Assembly: GCA_942159475.1 (NCBI GenBank)
Contig: OW804096.1
Span: 141,349,442-141,413,441 of the forward strand
Direction: 5' to 3'
DNA from: Sthenelais limicola
Lineage: Eukaryota > Annelida > Polychaeta > Phyllodocida > Sigalionidae
DNA: 64,000 nucleotides
Made by a program: the position numbers and the translations under genes. The notes beneath the pieces were generated by a model. It searched no databases. It saw only the letters and a program-made list of their open reading frames with translations, and was not told the DNA's origin. Shown here in pieces: positions 33,691-44,817 of the stretch (position 1 is the first letter of the stretch; every line of letters starts with the position of its first letter).

Positions 33691-34095
33691 TGTGATCCGT
33701 TTTTGGAAAATGAGTCATAAATCGCAAAAAAAAAATTTTGAGATATCATCACATTTGAAAAGAGGAGATCAAGGCGATTCAAATGATAGTAAACACTAGG
33801 ACACCTAATAAGTATTTCTATATTCTATGTTTGATGGTTTTTTTTGAGAAAAAAGGTTTGCAATGTTTCTGGATGGGTAATTATTAGTAAAGTAACTAAA
33901 TATACTCCATACGAAGGCCTTCAAAACGCAAGAATATATTTAATACAATGCCCTGAATTTTGTTACATGAATTGATCTGAATATAAATGTTAAACCCCCC
34001 AAAAATCAGAACATTTCATTAAAGGGATCGTGTGAAAAAACATTATGAAAAATATCAACTTTGCGACTTATGACTCATTTTCCTGAAACACATCT
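33691..34095 (+). mobile_element. M2 element, full length
   Basis: Left end GTGATCCGTTTTTGGAAAAT, right end TTTTCCTGAAACACATCTC. AATT flanks both ends, a 4-bp duplication. Confidence 0.87.
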
Positions 34096-34435
34096 CAATT
34101 CTATTAGTGCATAGTCGGCATAAAAGACATTTTCTGGCGGGCAAAATACGGGCGGCAGGGGCTGATCCTAATAGGACGGCTAATTATGTTTGAAGGTTTA
34201 AAACCAACCATGTTGTCATTGGATTTGGCTTGGGGCTGCATGATTAAGGAACGCAAGGAAGAGTTGATAGGCATAATTCTCCCGCTGCAGACGAATCTCT
34301 GCTAAAATCCCTTTATTATAGATTTATACACTGAGACGCTGGCTTTGAGTTTTAATCCGCTTTGCTTCCACAAGTTTGGTTCTGTCTTGGGGATTTAATG
34401 TAGCATTTGGGGTGGTTTTTGGCAATGGTCTACGT
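34096..34435. other. Intergenic, no gene seen
   Basis: Mixed composition; no exon recognised. Confidence 0.35.
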
Positions 34436-34664
34436 GGGTCAGATTTTCAGAAAATGTACAATTCGCCTTCACAAATCCTCTCAAATAGCCATCATCTAAG
34501 ACGGAAATGAGCTTTAAAATGTAGTTTAACACAACAGAACTGATACTCTAAGTCAATGCGATACCATTCAGATATACCCGGTATTCTTCATTTTTCAGCC
34601 TAATTTAGCAGAATTTCCCAAATATGTAGAGCTGCCAATTGTACATTTTTTGCAAATCTGACCC
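34436..34664 (+). mobile_element. M1 element, subfamily C
   Basis: 229 bp; the right end is followed by an extra C; no exact duplication. Confidence 0.9.
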
Positions 34665-34759
34665 CTGTGCTGGTGGATGAGTATTTAAAACATGTCTTAA
34701 CTGTGTGCATACCATTAATATATGCCAACAGACTTGATGTGATATAAGTTTTAGCACTA

Positions 34760-34890
34760 TGTTCAATTATTAGATTTCATTTGACTATTACTTGACACCC
34801 TGAAGAAGGAGTAAAGAATAGTTGTACTCAATATATGGAAATGTGTATGACCTGAATAAAATATTTTCAAAATCAAAAATAAAAAAATGG
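34760..34890 (+). mobile_element. Retroposon 3' end
   Basis: CACCCTGAAGAAGGAGTAAA, a short body, then CTGAATAAAATATTTT and an A-rich tail. This layout resembles 3' ends of non-LTR or Penelope-like elements; family not determined. Confidence 0.45.
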
Positions 34891-35424
34891 TAAAATTACA
34901 ATGCATAATATGTGACGTGTTTCAGGAAAATGAGTCAAAAGATGCAAAAATTGGATTTTGAGATATCACCATATTTGAAAAGATGAGATCAAGCCGATTC
35001 AATGATGGCAAACACTAGGACAGCTATTAAATATTTCCATATTCTAAGTTTGAAAATTTTAATGTTTGAAAATTTTAATGTTTGAAAATTTAAGGACCAT
35101 AGGGGTTCATTGTCAATTGGGTTCTACTTAAAGGGTTCTTTAGCTCATGGAGGTTCTCCAAAGTACCTTATCACACCAGATGGCGCCACCTAATAACTAG
35201 ATGGCAGCATGAACCAGCCCCTCATTATTACTAATTACTTTATATTAAAAACACTAGTAAAGCAAATATATGATATTTATGCACTATATATATCAATTTT
35301 TCTGTAATTAAGAACATTTTGGATATCATTATCAAATATTCTATTTGTGTATTCTATGTATGTGATATTTTAGACAGGGTGTAATAACAATACCCCTTCA
35401 TCATGCACATCCATATTGTATTAT

Positions 35425-35570
35425 AGCAAGAACAGCATAGTATCGCCTATGAGGGGGGCTATATTCTCTGAGTATGGCCGAAAACAACGAGGCCGTAGGC
35501 CGAGTTGTTTTTCGGCCCTACGAGGAGAATATAGGCCTCCGAAGACGCGCGATACTGTGCTATTCTTGCT
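35425..35570. repeat. Nested inverted repeat
   Basis: Outer arms of 22 bp (AGCAAGAACAGCATAGTATC...) differ at two positions. Inner arms CTATATTCTC/GAGAATATAG and GCCGAAAACAAC/GTTGTTTTTCGGC nest inside. It should fold into a long stem. Confidence 0.85.
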
Positions 35571-35924
35571 TTTATTCCATGATTCTTGACTTAAAACAAC
35601 TTTATTTGCATTAATTTCATCAAACTGAGTTGTCTGCATAGTCTTGAACGGTTGTGATGTCACTGTACAATACAGGGAGTTTATATTCTCCACCTTGTGA
35701 GCGGCAAGTATATCAATTATATTGTACGCTCACGGCCAAATCATGGAATAAAGCATCCTAAGTGGACTTAGGTTCCATCATTGCAAGGTGAGAGCTGGAA
35801 AGGTCTGTAAACATGCAGGGCCAGTGATGATGATAAATGATGAATTAAAGGATGCAGCTATGCTACTGTACCTTTAAATGCTATCTTGGCTGTAGATGTT
35901 CAATCTAACCATATTCATGGGTTG

Positions 35925-36235
35925 CAACTAGAACCATGAGGTTCTACCAAGAACCATTGACAAATCAATCTATGGTTCTTGAAAGAACCTAAACTCTGAG
36001 TAAAGAACCCCATCAAAGGGGCCTCATCTAGAACCCTTTGGTTCTTTGAAGAACCCTTGATTGGTAAAAGGCAGGGGTTCTTCAAGGAACCAATGAACAA
36101 GGTTCTTTAAAGAACCCCTGATATTTCCCAATTGGGGGTTCTTCAAAGAACCTCCCAAAAAGGGTTTTTCAACGAATAGAGGTTCTGCCATGAGGACAGA
36201 CTGAAGAACCCATAAGGGTTCTTGAAAGAACTCTT
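35925..36235. repeat. Cluster of 16-bp palindromes
   Basis: GGTTCTTGAAAGAACC, GGTTCTTTGAAGAACC, GGTTCTTTAAAGAACC and GGTTCTTCAAAGAACC occur along with partial copies, about nine sites in 310 bp. Confidence 0.88.
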
Positions 36236-36313
36236 TATTCTTAGAGTGAGGATTCCCTTTGAAACACGAGAATATATTTAATACACTGTCTTGAGATTTA
36301 GAATATGGATTGA

Positions 36314-36725
36314 TATGTGATGTGTTTCAGGAAAATGAGTCATAAGTCGCAAAAAATGGATTTTGAGACATCATTATATTTGAAAAGATGAGATCAAGGG
36401 GATTCCAATGATAGTAAACAGTCTTATAATCTTTTAAGTATTTCTAGATTTTAAGTTTGAGATTTTCGTTTGTTGAAAAAAAAAGTTTCCAATATTTCTG
36501 GGGGTCAATAATCAGTACACTAACTAAATGCAGTCCATATGAGGACCTTTAAAACTAAAGGATATATTATATAGATTGTCCTGAAATTTAATACACCGAT
36601 TGATATACGTCTAGGTGATGAACTCCCGAAAATTCAGAAAATTCGAATAATGTGATCCTGTGAAGAAAACACTTTGAAAAATATCAATTTTGCGACTTAT
36701 GAATCATTTTCCGGAAACACATCAC
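36314..36725 (+). mobile_element. M2 element nested in another M2
   Basis: Complete; left end GTGATGTGTTTCAGGAAAAT, right end TTTTCCGGAAACACATCAC. ATAT on both sides; the host M2 consensus reads GATTGATATGA, giving the empty site and a 4-bp duplication. Confidence 0.9.
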
Positions 36726-36830
36726 ATATGATCTACAGCGCTAAATTCTGCAAAGGTGAGAACAGTCCAACAAAGAGATCTTGTGAATAGATTACTTTGG
36801 ATAATCTGGTTGTTGCGACTTGCGACTCAT

Positions 36831-37497
36831 GTTGAAGATGAAGAGAGCTGAGGCCGCTAGCCGAGTACTTCCCACTCACACGATTGAAGTATCCTGTTAG
36901 CGTGTTTCCTTTTGCACCATGTTTTTTGTTGTTATTGACGTAACTAATCGAGAAGTCATTGTAATATCGATGAAATGTCACATAAGATCAGACACTTGAA
37001 GAATTAACATACATGTATTAATTGCTTAAATGGATAATGTTTTTTTGTATTGATAGTTAAATGGGTTTTTTTCACTTGGGGATGAGACGTATCACAGTTG
37101 TGAATATCTGCCAATAAAATTGTTTAAAAAAAAAGTTCTTTTTATTGGTATGTAGATGTTGGCGACAATATGGACGATAAATATAGCTTAAAACAGTTAC
37201 CAAACCCTCCAACCCCCCTGACATGTTTACATCTGTGTTTATCCCCTTGCCCTGAAATAGGCCTACCCGCAAAGTCATTGATAATATTCATGTCATGCTA
37301 TGCCTATAATTATGTATAATTCAAATTTAATTACAAACATGGATCAAATCATAGGTAATCAACAAGAAAAAGATATTTTCTACAATAATTATGATTCTGT
37401 GATTTTCAGATAATGCTAGTATTTAATATTTTTAGTTTCCACAAATGGGCACCCATAGTTAAAAGGCCCCCGCCCACTACTTCCTCCCTCCGTAATT
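36831..37497. other. Intergenic, no gene seen
   Basis: AT-rich; nothing recognised. Confidence 0.4.
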
Positions 37498-37734
37498 GGG
37501 TCAAACATTCAGAAAATGTACAATTCACCTTCACCAATCCTCTCAAATAACCCAAATTTAAGACAGAAATTAGGTTAAAAATACAGTTCAACATAACCAG
37601 ACAGATTTATTGAATGAATACAATACAGAATATACTGAGATATACCTAGTATTTATCAATCTTCACTCTAATTTAGCAAGATTTGACAGATGTGTAGAAC
37701 TGTAGATTGTGTGCATTTTCTGAAAATATGACCC
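37498..37734 (+). mobile_element. M1 element, subfamily B
   Basis: 237 bp; left end GGGTCAAACATTCAGAAAAT. Confidence 0.9.
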
Positions 37735-38142
37735 ACTATTACTTAAATCCCCACTCCGTTTATTCCAGACAAGAAGTGATACATGTTAGAGCTTTTTGGA
37801 AGGCCTTAACTAAGGACAATTACGACGTTAATTCCCAATTATTGTAGTTTTCCCTAGTCCCCTTTGAAAATACTATTTGAACATACTTTCATCATTCATT
37901 ATTTCACTTCATGCCCTTTCCAACAATCACTCGCTCATGGTTGTTTTTTAAAATAAATTTTATTGATCAAAGTTTCACAAACTGTGATAGTTCTCATTCG
38001 TCAAATCAAAACAAAATAATATATAATTTCAAACTAGAGATGTTCATCATAACAGTACATATTTACTGAGAGTATTAATTACTTCATATATACGATTACA
38101 GTTTAACATTTATTTTAGATATTTAATTGACACGCTGTATGT
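37735..38142. other. Intergenic, no gene seen
   Basis: No element or exon recognised. Confidence 0.4.
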
Positions 38143-38377
38143 GGGTCAGATTTCCAGAAAATGTACAATTGGCAGCTGTCTACATTTAGTAAATTCTGCT
38201 AAATTAGGCTGCAATGTGGCCAATACTAGGTACACTCCAGTATATTCTGCATTGCATTGATTCTAGCAATCTGTTTGGTTAGGTTGAACAGTATTTTGAA
38301 CTTTATTTTTGCCTGAAATTTGGGTTATTTGAGAAGATTGGTGAAGGTGAATTGTATATTTTCTGAAAATCTGACCC
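38143..38377 (-). mobile_element. M1 element, subfamily A
   Basis: Exactly 235 bp; flanked by exact ATGT duplications. Confidence 0.95.
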
Positions 38378-38477
38378 ATGTGCGTGTTGTTGCATTCTCA
38401 GCTTTGGAGACAACAGACAACGAGTCATTGATATGCTTTCTCACAAGGTGTGCAATGCAGATGTCAGAAAACCATGG

Positions 38478-38826
38478 CAATAGGGGATTTGCATGTCTGA
38501 CTGCAAATGTCTACTGCAGTGCATGCTGGAATGGATTATGTTAAGATCTGACATACAAATATTTGGCAACATTTTTATCAAAAATTGCAAGAATGTTTTC
38601 ATCAATATCATAGCTAGTATAAATGATCTAAGACAACCAAATGCATGATGGGAAAGATGGGGCCTTGTGTTATGGAAACTTGTAAAACACATGGCTATTG
38701 ACATTAGAGCATTGATAAATATTCCATGCTGAACATGGTATGTTTTCTGTAGGTTTTATACTGTACCATTAGTCCCATAATTCCATGCGAATCAAGATTC
38801 AAAATGGCAGCTAATCAAATCCCGTA
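38478..38826 (+). mobile_element. M3 element
   Basis: About 349 bp; left end CAATAGGGGATTTGCATG; the right end is diverged (ATGGCAGCTAATCAAATCCC). Confidence 0.82.
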
Positions 38827-39000
38827 TTTGTATCTGAATTTTACGGTGAGCTTACGTCGGAATTATGTTTCACTGTATTGTTTGACTTGCTGTATAAACA
38901 TCCTAAATTTATTAAATAATAATATACAGTTGACAATGAAACGTATCACGAATGGGAAATTTGTCAGTAAAATGGTATTTTTTTCTTTAAAAAAAAATAG

Positions 39001-39305
39001 CTAGTATTCATCTTTTCATCAGCTTAATGGGTGATCTCCACTGGCTGCGGTAAGCTCTGCTGTAAGCCTTGCAATGGTTTGTACTGGTTCTGTAGGTGGT
39101 GCGGAATGACAAGGTACTTGCCTACATGGTCAGTGAACGATGTAGGCAGGACCTCGCCACTCCGCAACAACACAGCACCATCGCAAGGCTTACCGCAGAG
39201 CTTACCGCAGAGCTTACAGCAGCCAGTGGAGACCACCCTTAATGTATCAGAATTTACGAAATGTGTACAGAGTTGTCTATTGTACATTAGCTGACGATAT
39301 CACCC
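39001..39305 (+). mobile_element. M1 right part split by a foldback element
   Basis: CTAGTATTCATC and CATCAGCTTAA lie before the foldback; TTAATGTATCAGAATTTACG and a decayed terminus lie after it. The left half is missing. Confidence 0.7.
39027..39236. mobile_element. Foldback element with TTAA flanks
   Basis: Inverted arms of about 45 bp: TCTCCACTGGCTGCGGTAAG on the left and its imperfect inverse ending in CCAGTGGAGACCACCC on the right. TTAA flanks both ends, as for piggyBac-like or Kolobok-like non-autonomous elements. Confidence 0.7.
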
Positions 39306-39315
39306 ACTGTATATC

Positions 39316-39655
39316 ACACAGTCAATACATTAGAACTGAGGACTACAGGGAGATAGAGTGACAGATTTGTGGGTCAGATTTTCAGAAAATGTACAATGCA
39401 CCTTCACCAATCCTCTCAAAGAACCCAAATTTCAGACGAAAATAAAGTTCAAAATGCAGTTCAACCTAACCAAACAGATTGCTAGAATCAATGCAATGCC
39501 AAATATACTCAAATTCACCTAGTATAGACCACATTGCAGCCTAATTTAGCAGAATTTAATAAAAGTGCACAGCTGCCAATTGTATATTTTCTAACCCATA
39601 CAGTCAATGCATTAGAACTGCTGAGGACGACAGGGAGATAGAGTGACAGATTTGT
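39316..39655 (+). repeat. 57-bp direct repeat flanking an M1
   Basis: ACAGTCAATACATTAGAACT and onward to GACAGATTTGT occurs immediately left of the M1 and again immediately right, with a few differences. Confidence 0.85.
39371..39597 (+). mobile_element. M1 element, subfamily A
   Basis: 227 bp; the right terminus is shortened (TTTTCTAACCC). Confidence 0.9.
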
Positions 39656-39659
39656 ATAA

Positions 39660-40160
39660 TTCCACAGGCAGCTCTAGCAGGATCCCCGTCAAGATTAGCA
39701 TTCATCCCCAATAGTCCCCTCAGATTAAGACAATAGAAAAGTTATTTATCCAAACATGAACCTCCTTTGATAGTGAATTCCCTCTATATAGGTAGCTAAT
39801 CTTATAGAAAGTCGATGTAATTATCTCTTCTGATATCAGGAGAGAAGTTGGGAAACTGTGCCTCTAGCCATCATCTTAGGTGTCGATACCTCTTCTAAGG
39901 TGTTACTTTTAATCTTAATTGAAGTTTTTATCTTTTTTGTTTGTTCTTCTTTTAAAACGAAATGGGTAATCTCTCCTTGAGACAGACTACTGACGATAGG
40001 GTGCACGTGTTGTATCTTTTGTTCAATGATTTGGACTATAGGTTCAATTCAGAATTTGTTCCTTTTCGATTTTAGAACAAAACAGTTTTTCATCACTAAG
40101 GATATTTTATTATTATTTGCATGACTAATCGTGTGTGATTAAAATCATTCAAGAGTCATA
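39660..40160. other. Intergenic, no gene seen
   Basis: No exon or repeat recognised. Confidence 0.4.
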
Positions 40161-40164
40161 TAGT

Positions 40165-40204
40165 CTTATATTCAAAATGGCGGCTATGCAGAAACCCTAT
40201 TGGG
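40165..40204 (+). mobile_element. M3 right-end fragment
   Basis: TTCAAAATGGCGGCTATGCA then AACCCTATTG. Confidence 0.65.
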
Positions 40205-40269
40205 GTCTGCCAGATCCACCATTGGCGCATTTTATATTTTGGGCAGTATTTTGGGCAGTTCTTATATAT

Positions 40270-40493
40270 GGGTCACATTTCAATCTGCAGTTCTACACAC
40301 CTCTCAAATTCTGCTAAATTAGAGTGGAGATTCATAAAATACTAGGTGTATCTGAGTATATTCTGTATTGTGTTCATTCAATACATCTGTCTGGTTATGT
40401 TGAACTGTATTTTGAACCAGATTTCCGTGTTAAATTTGGGTTATTTGAGAGGATTGGTGAAGGCCAATTGTACATTTTCTGAAGATCTGACTC
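40270..40493 (-). mobile_element. M1 element, subfamily B
   Basis: 224 bp; the left end has a small deletion (GGGTCACATTTCAATC). Confidence 0.88.
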
Positions 40494-41219
40494 ATGTATT
40501 GTAATCCAATGCACTCTTCTGCCCTAATAAGGTTACTACGAAATAGGGGCTGTAATGAGTTTAACTGAATAAAATTCCTTACTTTCAACTAAATTTTGAG
40601 ATAATACTCAGAGCAGGAAATACAAAGGCATTGAATTGTTATTCTATCTGGCAGCAAGGCCCATGTTCAACAAGTGCAATAAGGTTACACAAGCAACGGT
40701 TTCAGAGGCAGAGTGTGGCAGTAGAAGGAGGGACAGGAATACATGCACAGACAGGGTTCAAATTCAAAATTCAAATTAAAAAAATCTTTACTGCGAGTGT
40801 TGTTACAATGGGTCGGTCTATTCTGAACCTTACAAGTCAGGTCTTCCTATGACTGCCGACGTATGATCTTTGAATGTCGTTACAATAAAAACGTGTGAAA
40901 CTTAACGCTAACATAGTAGTTTATGGGATGACTAATTACATTGATGGACATAATGAAACATTAATCAAGAGAGAGATCAACTGACATTATCAAGAGTTAA
41001 CAGCTGATCAAAGATCACAGCTTATAGCATTGAAGCTAAAGAACACATTAGGTGGTGATCTTATCTATGAAGTAATTATGGAGGTAAAAAAAAGAATACA
41101 ATAGAGTGAGCACTTTTTATAGGCGCAGCAGGGTTGGACTCGGGGTGGGAGTGAATGTGTGTAGGAAACTAATCAGGTTTTCAAAAACTAATAATATAAA
41201 TACAATATCAATCGATAGG
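40494..41219. other. Intergenic, no gene seen
   Basis: No exon recognised. A GTTCAAATTC motif near 40757 is not part of a tRNA fold. Confidence 0.35.
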
Positions 41220-41224
41220 TTTTC

Positions 41225-42060
41225 AGAAGGAGAGAGAAAGAGGGAGAGGGAGAGAGGGGGAAGATGAGAGCTAGAAAGATAGGGGGAGCGAGATATGCAT
41301 GAACAGAGAGACAGAAGGACTGACAGACATAGCCTGACTGAGAGAAAGAGAGAGGGGAAAGGGAGAAAAATGGAGAGACAGTGAGAGATGGAGAGAGAGA
41401 TGGAGAGAGAGTAAGATATGGAGAGAGAGCAGGAGATGTAAAGAAAGCAGGAGATGGAGAGAGAGCAGGAGATTGAGAGAGATGGAGAGAGAGAGAGCGA
41501 GAGATGAAGAGAGAGAGAGAGCTAGATATTAAGAGACAGTGAGAGATGGAGAGAGAGAGCAAGATATTAAGAGACAGTGAGAGATGGAGGGAGAGAGCAA
41601 GATATTAAGAGACAGTGAGAGATGGAGGGAGAGAGCAAGATATTAAGAGACAGTGAGAGATGGAGGGAGAGAGCAAGATATTAAGAGACAGTGAGAGATG
41701 GAGGGAGAGAGCAAGATATTAAGAGACAGTGAGAGATGGAGGGAGAGAGCAAGATATTAAGAGACAGTGAGAGATGGAGGGAGAGAGCAAGATATTAAGA
41801 GACAGTGAGAGATGGAGGGAGAGAGCAAGATACTAAGAGACAGTGAGAGATGGAGGGAGAGAGCAAGATATTAAGAGACAGTGAGAGATGGAGGGAGAGA
41901 GCAAGATACTAAGAGACAGTGAGAGATGGAGGGAGAGAGCAAGATACTAAGAGACAGTGAGAGATGGAGGGAGAGAGCAAGATATTAAGACACAGCGAGA
42001 GATGGAGGGAGAGAGCAAGAGATGGAGAGAGATGGAGAGAGATGGACGGAGAGTGACAGA
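41225..42060 (+). repeat. Purine-rich 38-bp minisatellite
   Basis: GA-rich sequence condenses, from about 41528 to 42000, into about 12 near-identical 38-bp units (GAGAGATGGAGGGAGAGAGC then AAGATATTAAGAGACAGT). A few units read ATACTAAG. The 124-aa frame on the minus strand is low complexity and not a gene. Confidence 0.95.
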
Positions 42061-42361
42061 TGTTTAGAGATTAGAAATGGTCAGAAATCAATCAGATATT
42101 GCTAATACAGAAGGAATTGACTGATGGGATCGAATGTCTTGATTTGGCTTTACCATGGGATGAAACATGTAATAAGCTTAAGTTGGTGTAAAGTTGATCT
42201 AATCTCGTCATAACTTTATTGTGCCCATTAAAATAATTTTTAAGTTAATGAAAGTTATATCAATTGAAACTTTAATATTGCCACAGTTTTATTTATTTCA
42301 AATAAGGCCAAACATTTACAATACATCATTCACAAAAGACGCGTACCCACGCTATGGATAT

Positions 42362-42596
42362 GGGTCAGACTTTTAGAAAATGTACAATTCGCCTTCACCA
42401 ATCCTCTAGAATAACCCACATTTAAGACAGAAATGAGATTCAAAATGCAGTTTAACATAACAGAACTGATACTTTAAATCAATGTGATACCAAATATACC
42501 CAAAAATAACCGGTATTATTCATTTTTCAACCAAACTTAGCAGAGTTTCCTAAATGTGTTGAGCTGCCAATCGTACATTTTCTGAAAATCTGACCC
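42362..42596 (+). mobile_element. M1 element, subfamily C
   Basis: Exactly 235 bp; flanked by ATAT duplications. Confidence 0.94.
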
Positions 42597-42810
42597 ATAT
42601 ATTCATGCATTGCCTCCTCGTTCCCAACAATTACATCATAACCCAGATAGCACCACCCCGACAAAGGTCAGACACCAAAACAAAAGCTACAATAAAATAT
42701 TGATTGATTACGTCGGGTCTGACTGAGTCAGTTAGGGTGAGTACGACACCCACGTATTCCACTGCGTGTGATACGTGAATAGGTTACCAGTAACATTACG
42801 AGGAACTGGT

Positions 42811-43045
42811 GAGTCAGATTTTGTGAAAATGCACAACCTACAGTTCTACACATCTCCGAAATTCTGCTAAATTAGAGTGAAAATTGATAAACACTAGGTG
42901 TATATGGGTATATTCTGTATTGTATTCATTCAATAAATCTGGCTGGTTATGTTAAACTATATTTTGAAACTGTTTTTTGTCTTAAATATGGGTTTTTTGA
43001 GAGGATTGGTGAAGGCCAATTGTACATTTTCTGAAGATCTGACCC
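42811..43045 (-). mobile_element. M1 element, subfamily B
   Basis: 235 bp; left end GAGTCAGATTTTGTGAAAAT. Confidence 0.9.
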
Positions 43046-43224
43046 TGGGGTTGAACTGGGTGCATTACGTAACACAATAGCATTTAAGCGGCAGAGGCAA
43101 CCTACTAAACACCTCGCGCCACCTAGCGATAATGAACTGCACTACTAACAGGTGGTGATGTAACGTGTGCAAAGGCAGGATGGTTGTGTGGGGATGAATT
43201 GGGTGTTTCATAACATCCGTACTT

Positions 43225-43459
43225 GGGTTAGATTTTCAGAAAATGTACAATTGGCAGCTGTACACATTTAGTAAATTCTGCTGAATTAGGCTGCATTATG
43301 GTCAATACTAGGTAAAACTGAGTATATTCGGCATTGCATTGATTCTAGCAATCTGTTTGGCTAGGTTGAACTGTATTTTGAACTTCATTTTCGTCTAAAA
43401 TTTGGGTTATTTGAGAGGATTGGTGAAGGTTAATTGTACATTTTCTGAAAATCTGACCC
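43225..43459 (-). mobile_element. M1 element, subfamily A
   Basis: Exactly 235 bp; left end GGGTTAGATTTTCAG. Confidence 0.92.
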
Positions 43460-43483
43460 ATTTAGCAGTGTCCTTGCTGGTTG

Positions 43484-43694
43484 GTGAATGTACAATTCGC
43501 CTTCACAATTCATCTCAAATATTCTGAATTTGGGACAGAATTGAAGTTTAAAGTACGTCATTTCAACATAACCAATCAGACCTTTTGAATCGACGCAATA
43601 TTATTATATATTTACAGACATAAAATGGTATCGCTTTTTAGAATTCACTAAAATGTGTTAAAATACCAATTGTACATTTACTGACGATTTCAGT
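43484..43694 (+). mobile_element. M1-like element, strongly diverged
   Basis: GTACAATTCGCCTTCACAAT at the left and ATACCAATTGTACATTTACT at the right bracket an interior only loosely like M1. Confidence 0.65.
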
Positions 43695-43794
43695 CTAGTA
43701 AGGAAGACAGGGGGCTTTTTAGACTACTTTTTCTACTTAGATATCTGGTGAAGATTTCCTGGGGATGTAATTTCCTAACACATACTGCTAATAT

Positions 43795-44198
43795 ATGATG
43801 TGTTCCAGAAAAGGAGTCCCAAAACGCAAAATTGTTTTTTTCACAATGTTTTTCCACAAGATTTCTTAATTGAAATGTTCTGGTTTTTAGAGGGTCTAGC
43901 ACATATAGTCATATAAATCCATACAACAAATGTCAGGACATTAAAACGAATATATTCATGCATTTTGAAGGCCTTTGTATGGAGTATATTTAGTTACTTT
44001 ACTGGTAACTACCCATCCAGAAACATTGCAAACATTTTTTTTCGAATTAGGAATATCAAATTTAAAATATAGAAATACTCATTAGGTGTCCTAGTGTTTA
44101 CTATTATTGGAATTGGCTTGATCTCCTCTTTTCAAATATGGTGATATCTCAAAATCCATTTTTTGCGACTTATGACTCATTTTCCTAAAACGGATCAC
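43795..44198 (-). mobile_element. M2 element, full length
   Basis: 404 bp; ends ATGATGTGTTCCAGAAAAGG and TTTTCCTAAAACGGATCAC; flanked by ATAT duplications. Confidence 0.88.
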
Positions 44199-44202
44199 AT
44201 AT

Positions 44203-44817
44203 GTAGTCCTGCAGTAGAAGTTAGCAACGGATAATTCTTTCCCTTACAACGGACATTTTAAGAAACATACTACTGAAGTAAAGATTAGGAAAATTATACC
44301 TGCATATTTACTTAGAATGGCTTATTTATTTTAATCGACAAATAAATTTACATTTACATTGAGCTCTAACTGAGAATAATGTAACCATGCATATAATATT
44401 TAGCTGAAATTAAGACATTAAAACAAAGACAATTCTGACAATGATGCAAGTAGAAATAATTATTCATAAAAGTATTGACGCTTCAAAGTATGAGCGGCCT
44501 AATGGGCAATACTCTAATTGAGTTGTGACCCCGCGCTCAGCTGGTAATTGGATGGCTATAATTAACTCTTACAAATTGCTCTAAGGATTGTTCCCCGGGG
44601 GGTTGATAAGGTATGACAGGACTGGTTGACTAACTGCTCTCGGTCGCCCGCTGGTCACTCCTGGTCAGTCTAGAGTCCCTAATTATGGTAATGGTCACTC
44701 ATAATCGTTGGCTCACTCTTACAGAACTAGTGCTGACTGAGCAGTTTTCCATATTCATAGAGTGAAGGTGGGAGGGTGACTGGTGATTGCACAGTCAAGA
44801 GTAGTAGTGAAACAAAT
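44203..44817. other. Intergenic; complex block at 44490-44720
   Basis: AT-rich at first, then a higher-complexity stretch with several TAATT-type motifs, CCCGCGCTCAGC and repeated GGTCACTC. No coding frame. Confidence 0.35.

Larger units (their letters stand above)
35091..36245. mobile_element. Palindrome-rich insertion in M2
   Basis: A foreign segment within M2. It holds clusters of GGTTCTTTGAAGAACC-like palindromes at both edges (35096-35160 and 35925-36235) and a nested long hairpin at 35425-35570. No coding sequence was recognised. Confidence 0.6.
34909..36830 (+). mobile_element. M2 element carrying two later insertions
   Basis: Left part 34909-35090 (GTGACGTGTTTCAGGAAAAT), middle part about 36246-36313, right part about 36727-36830 ending TTGCGACTTGCGACTCATG. 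The gaps are a 1.15-kb palindrome-rich insertion and a complete second M2. Confidence 0.78.

Noticed and set aside
41188..41562. 124-aa frame rich in S, L and P on the minus strand
   Set aside because: It is the antisense of the GA-rich minisatellite; low complexity with no domain.
41528..42000. Regular 38-bp repeats considered as a CRISPR array
   Set aside because: There are no unique spacers; units are contiguous and purine-only, in a eukaryotic genome.
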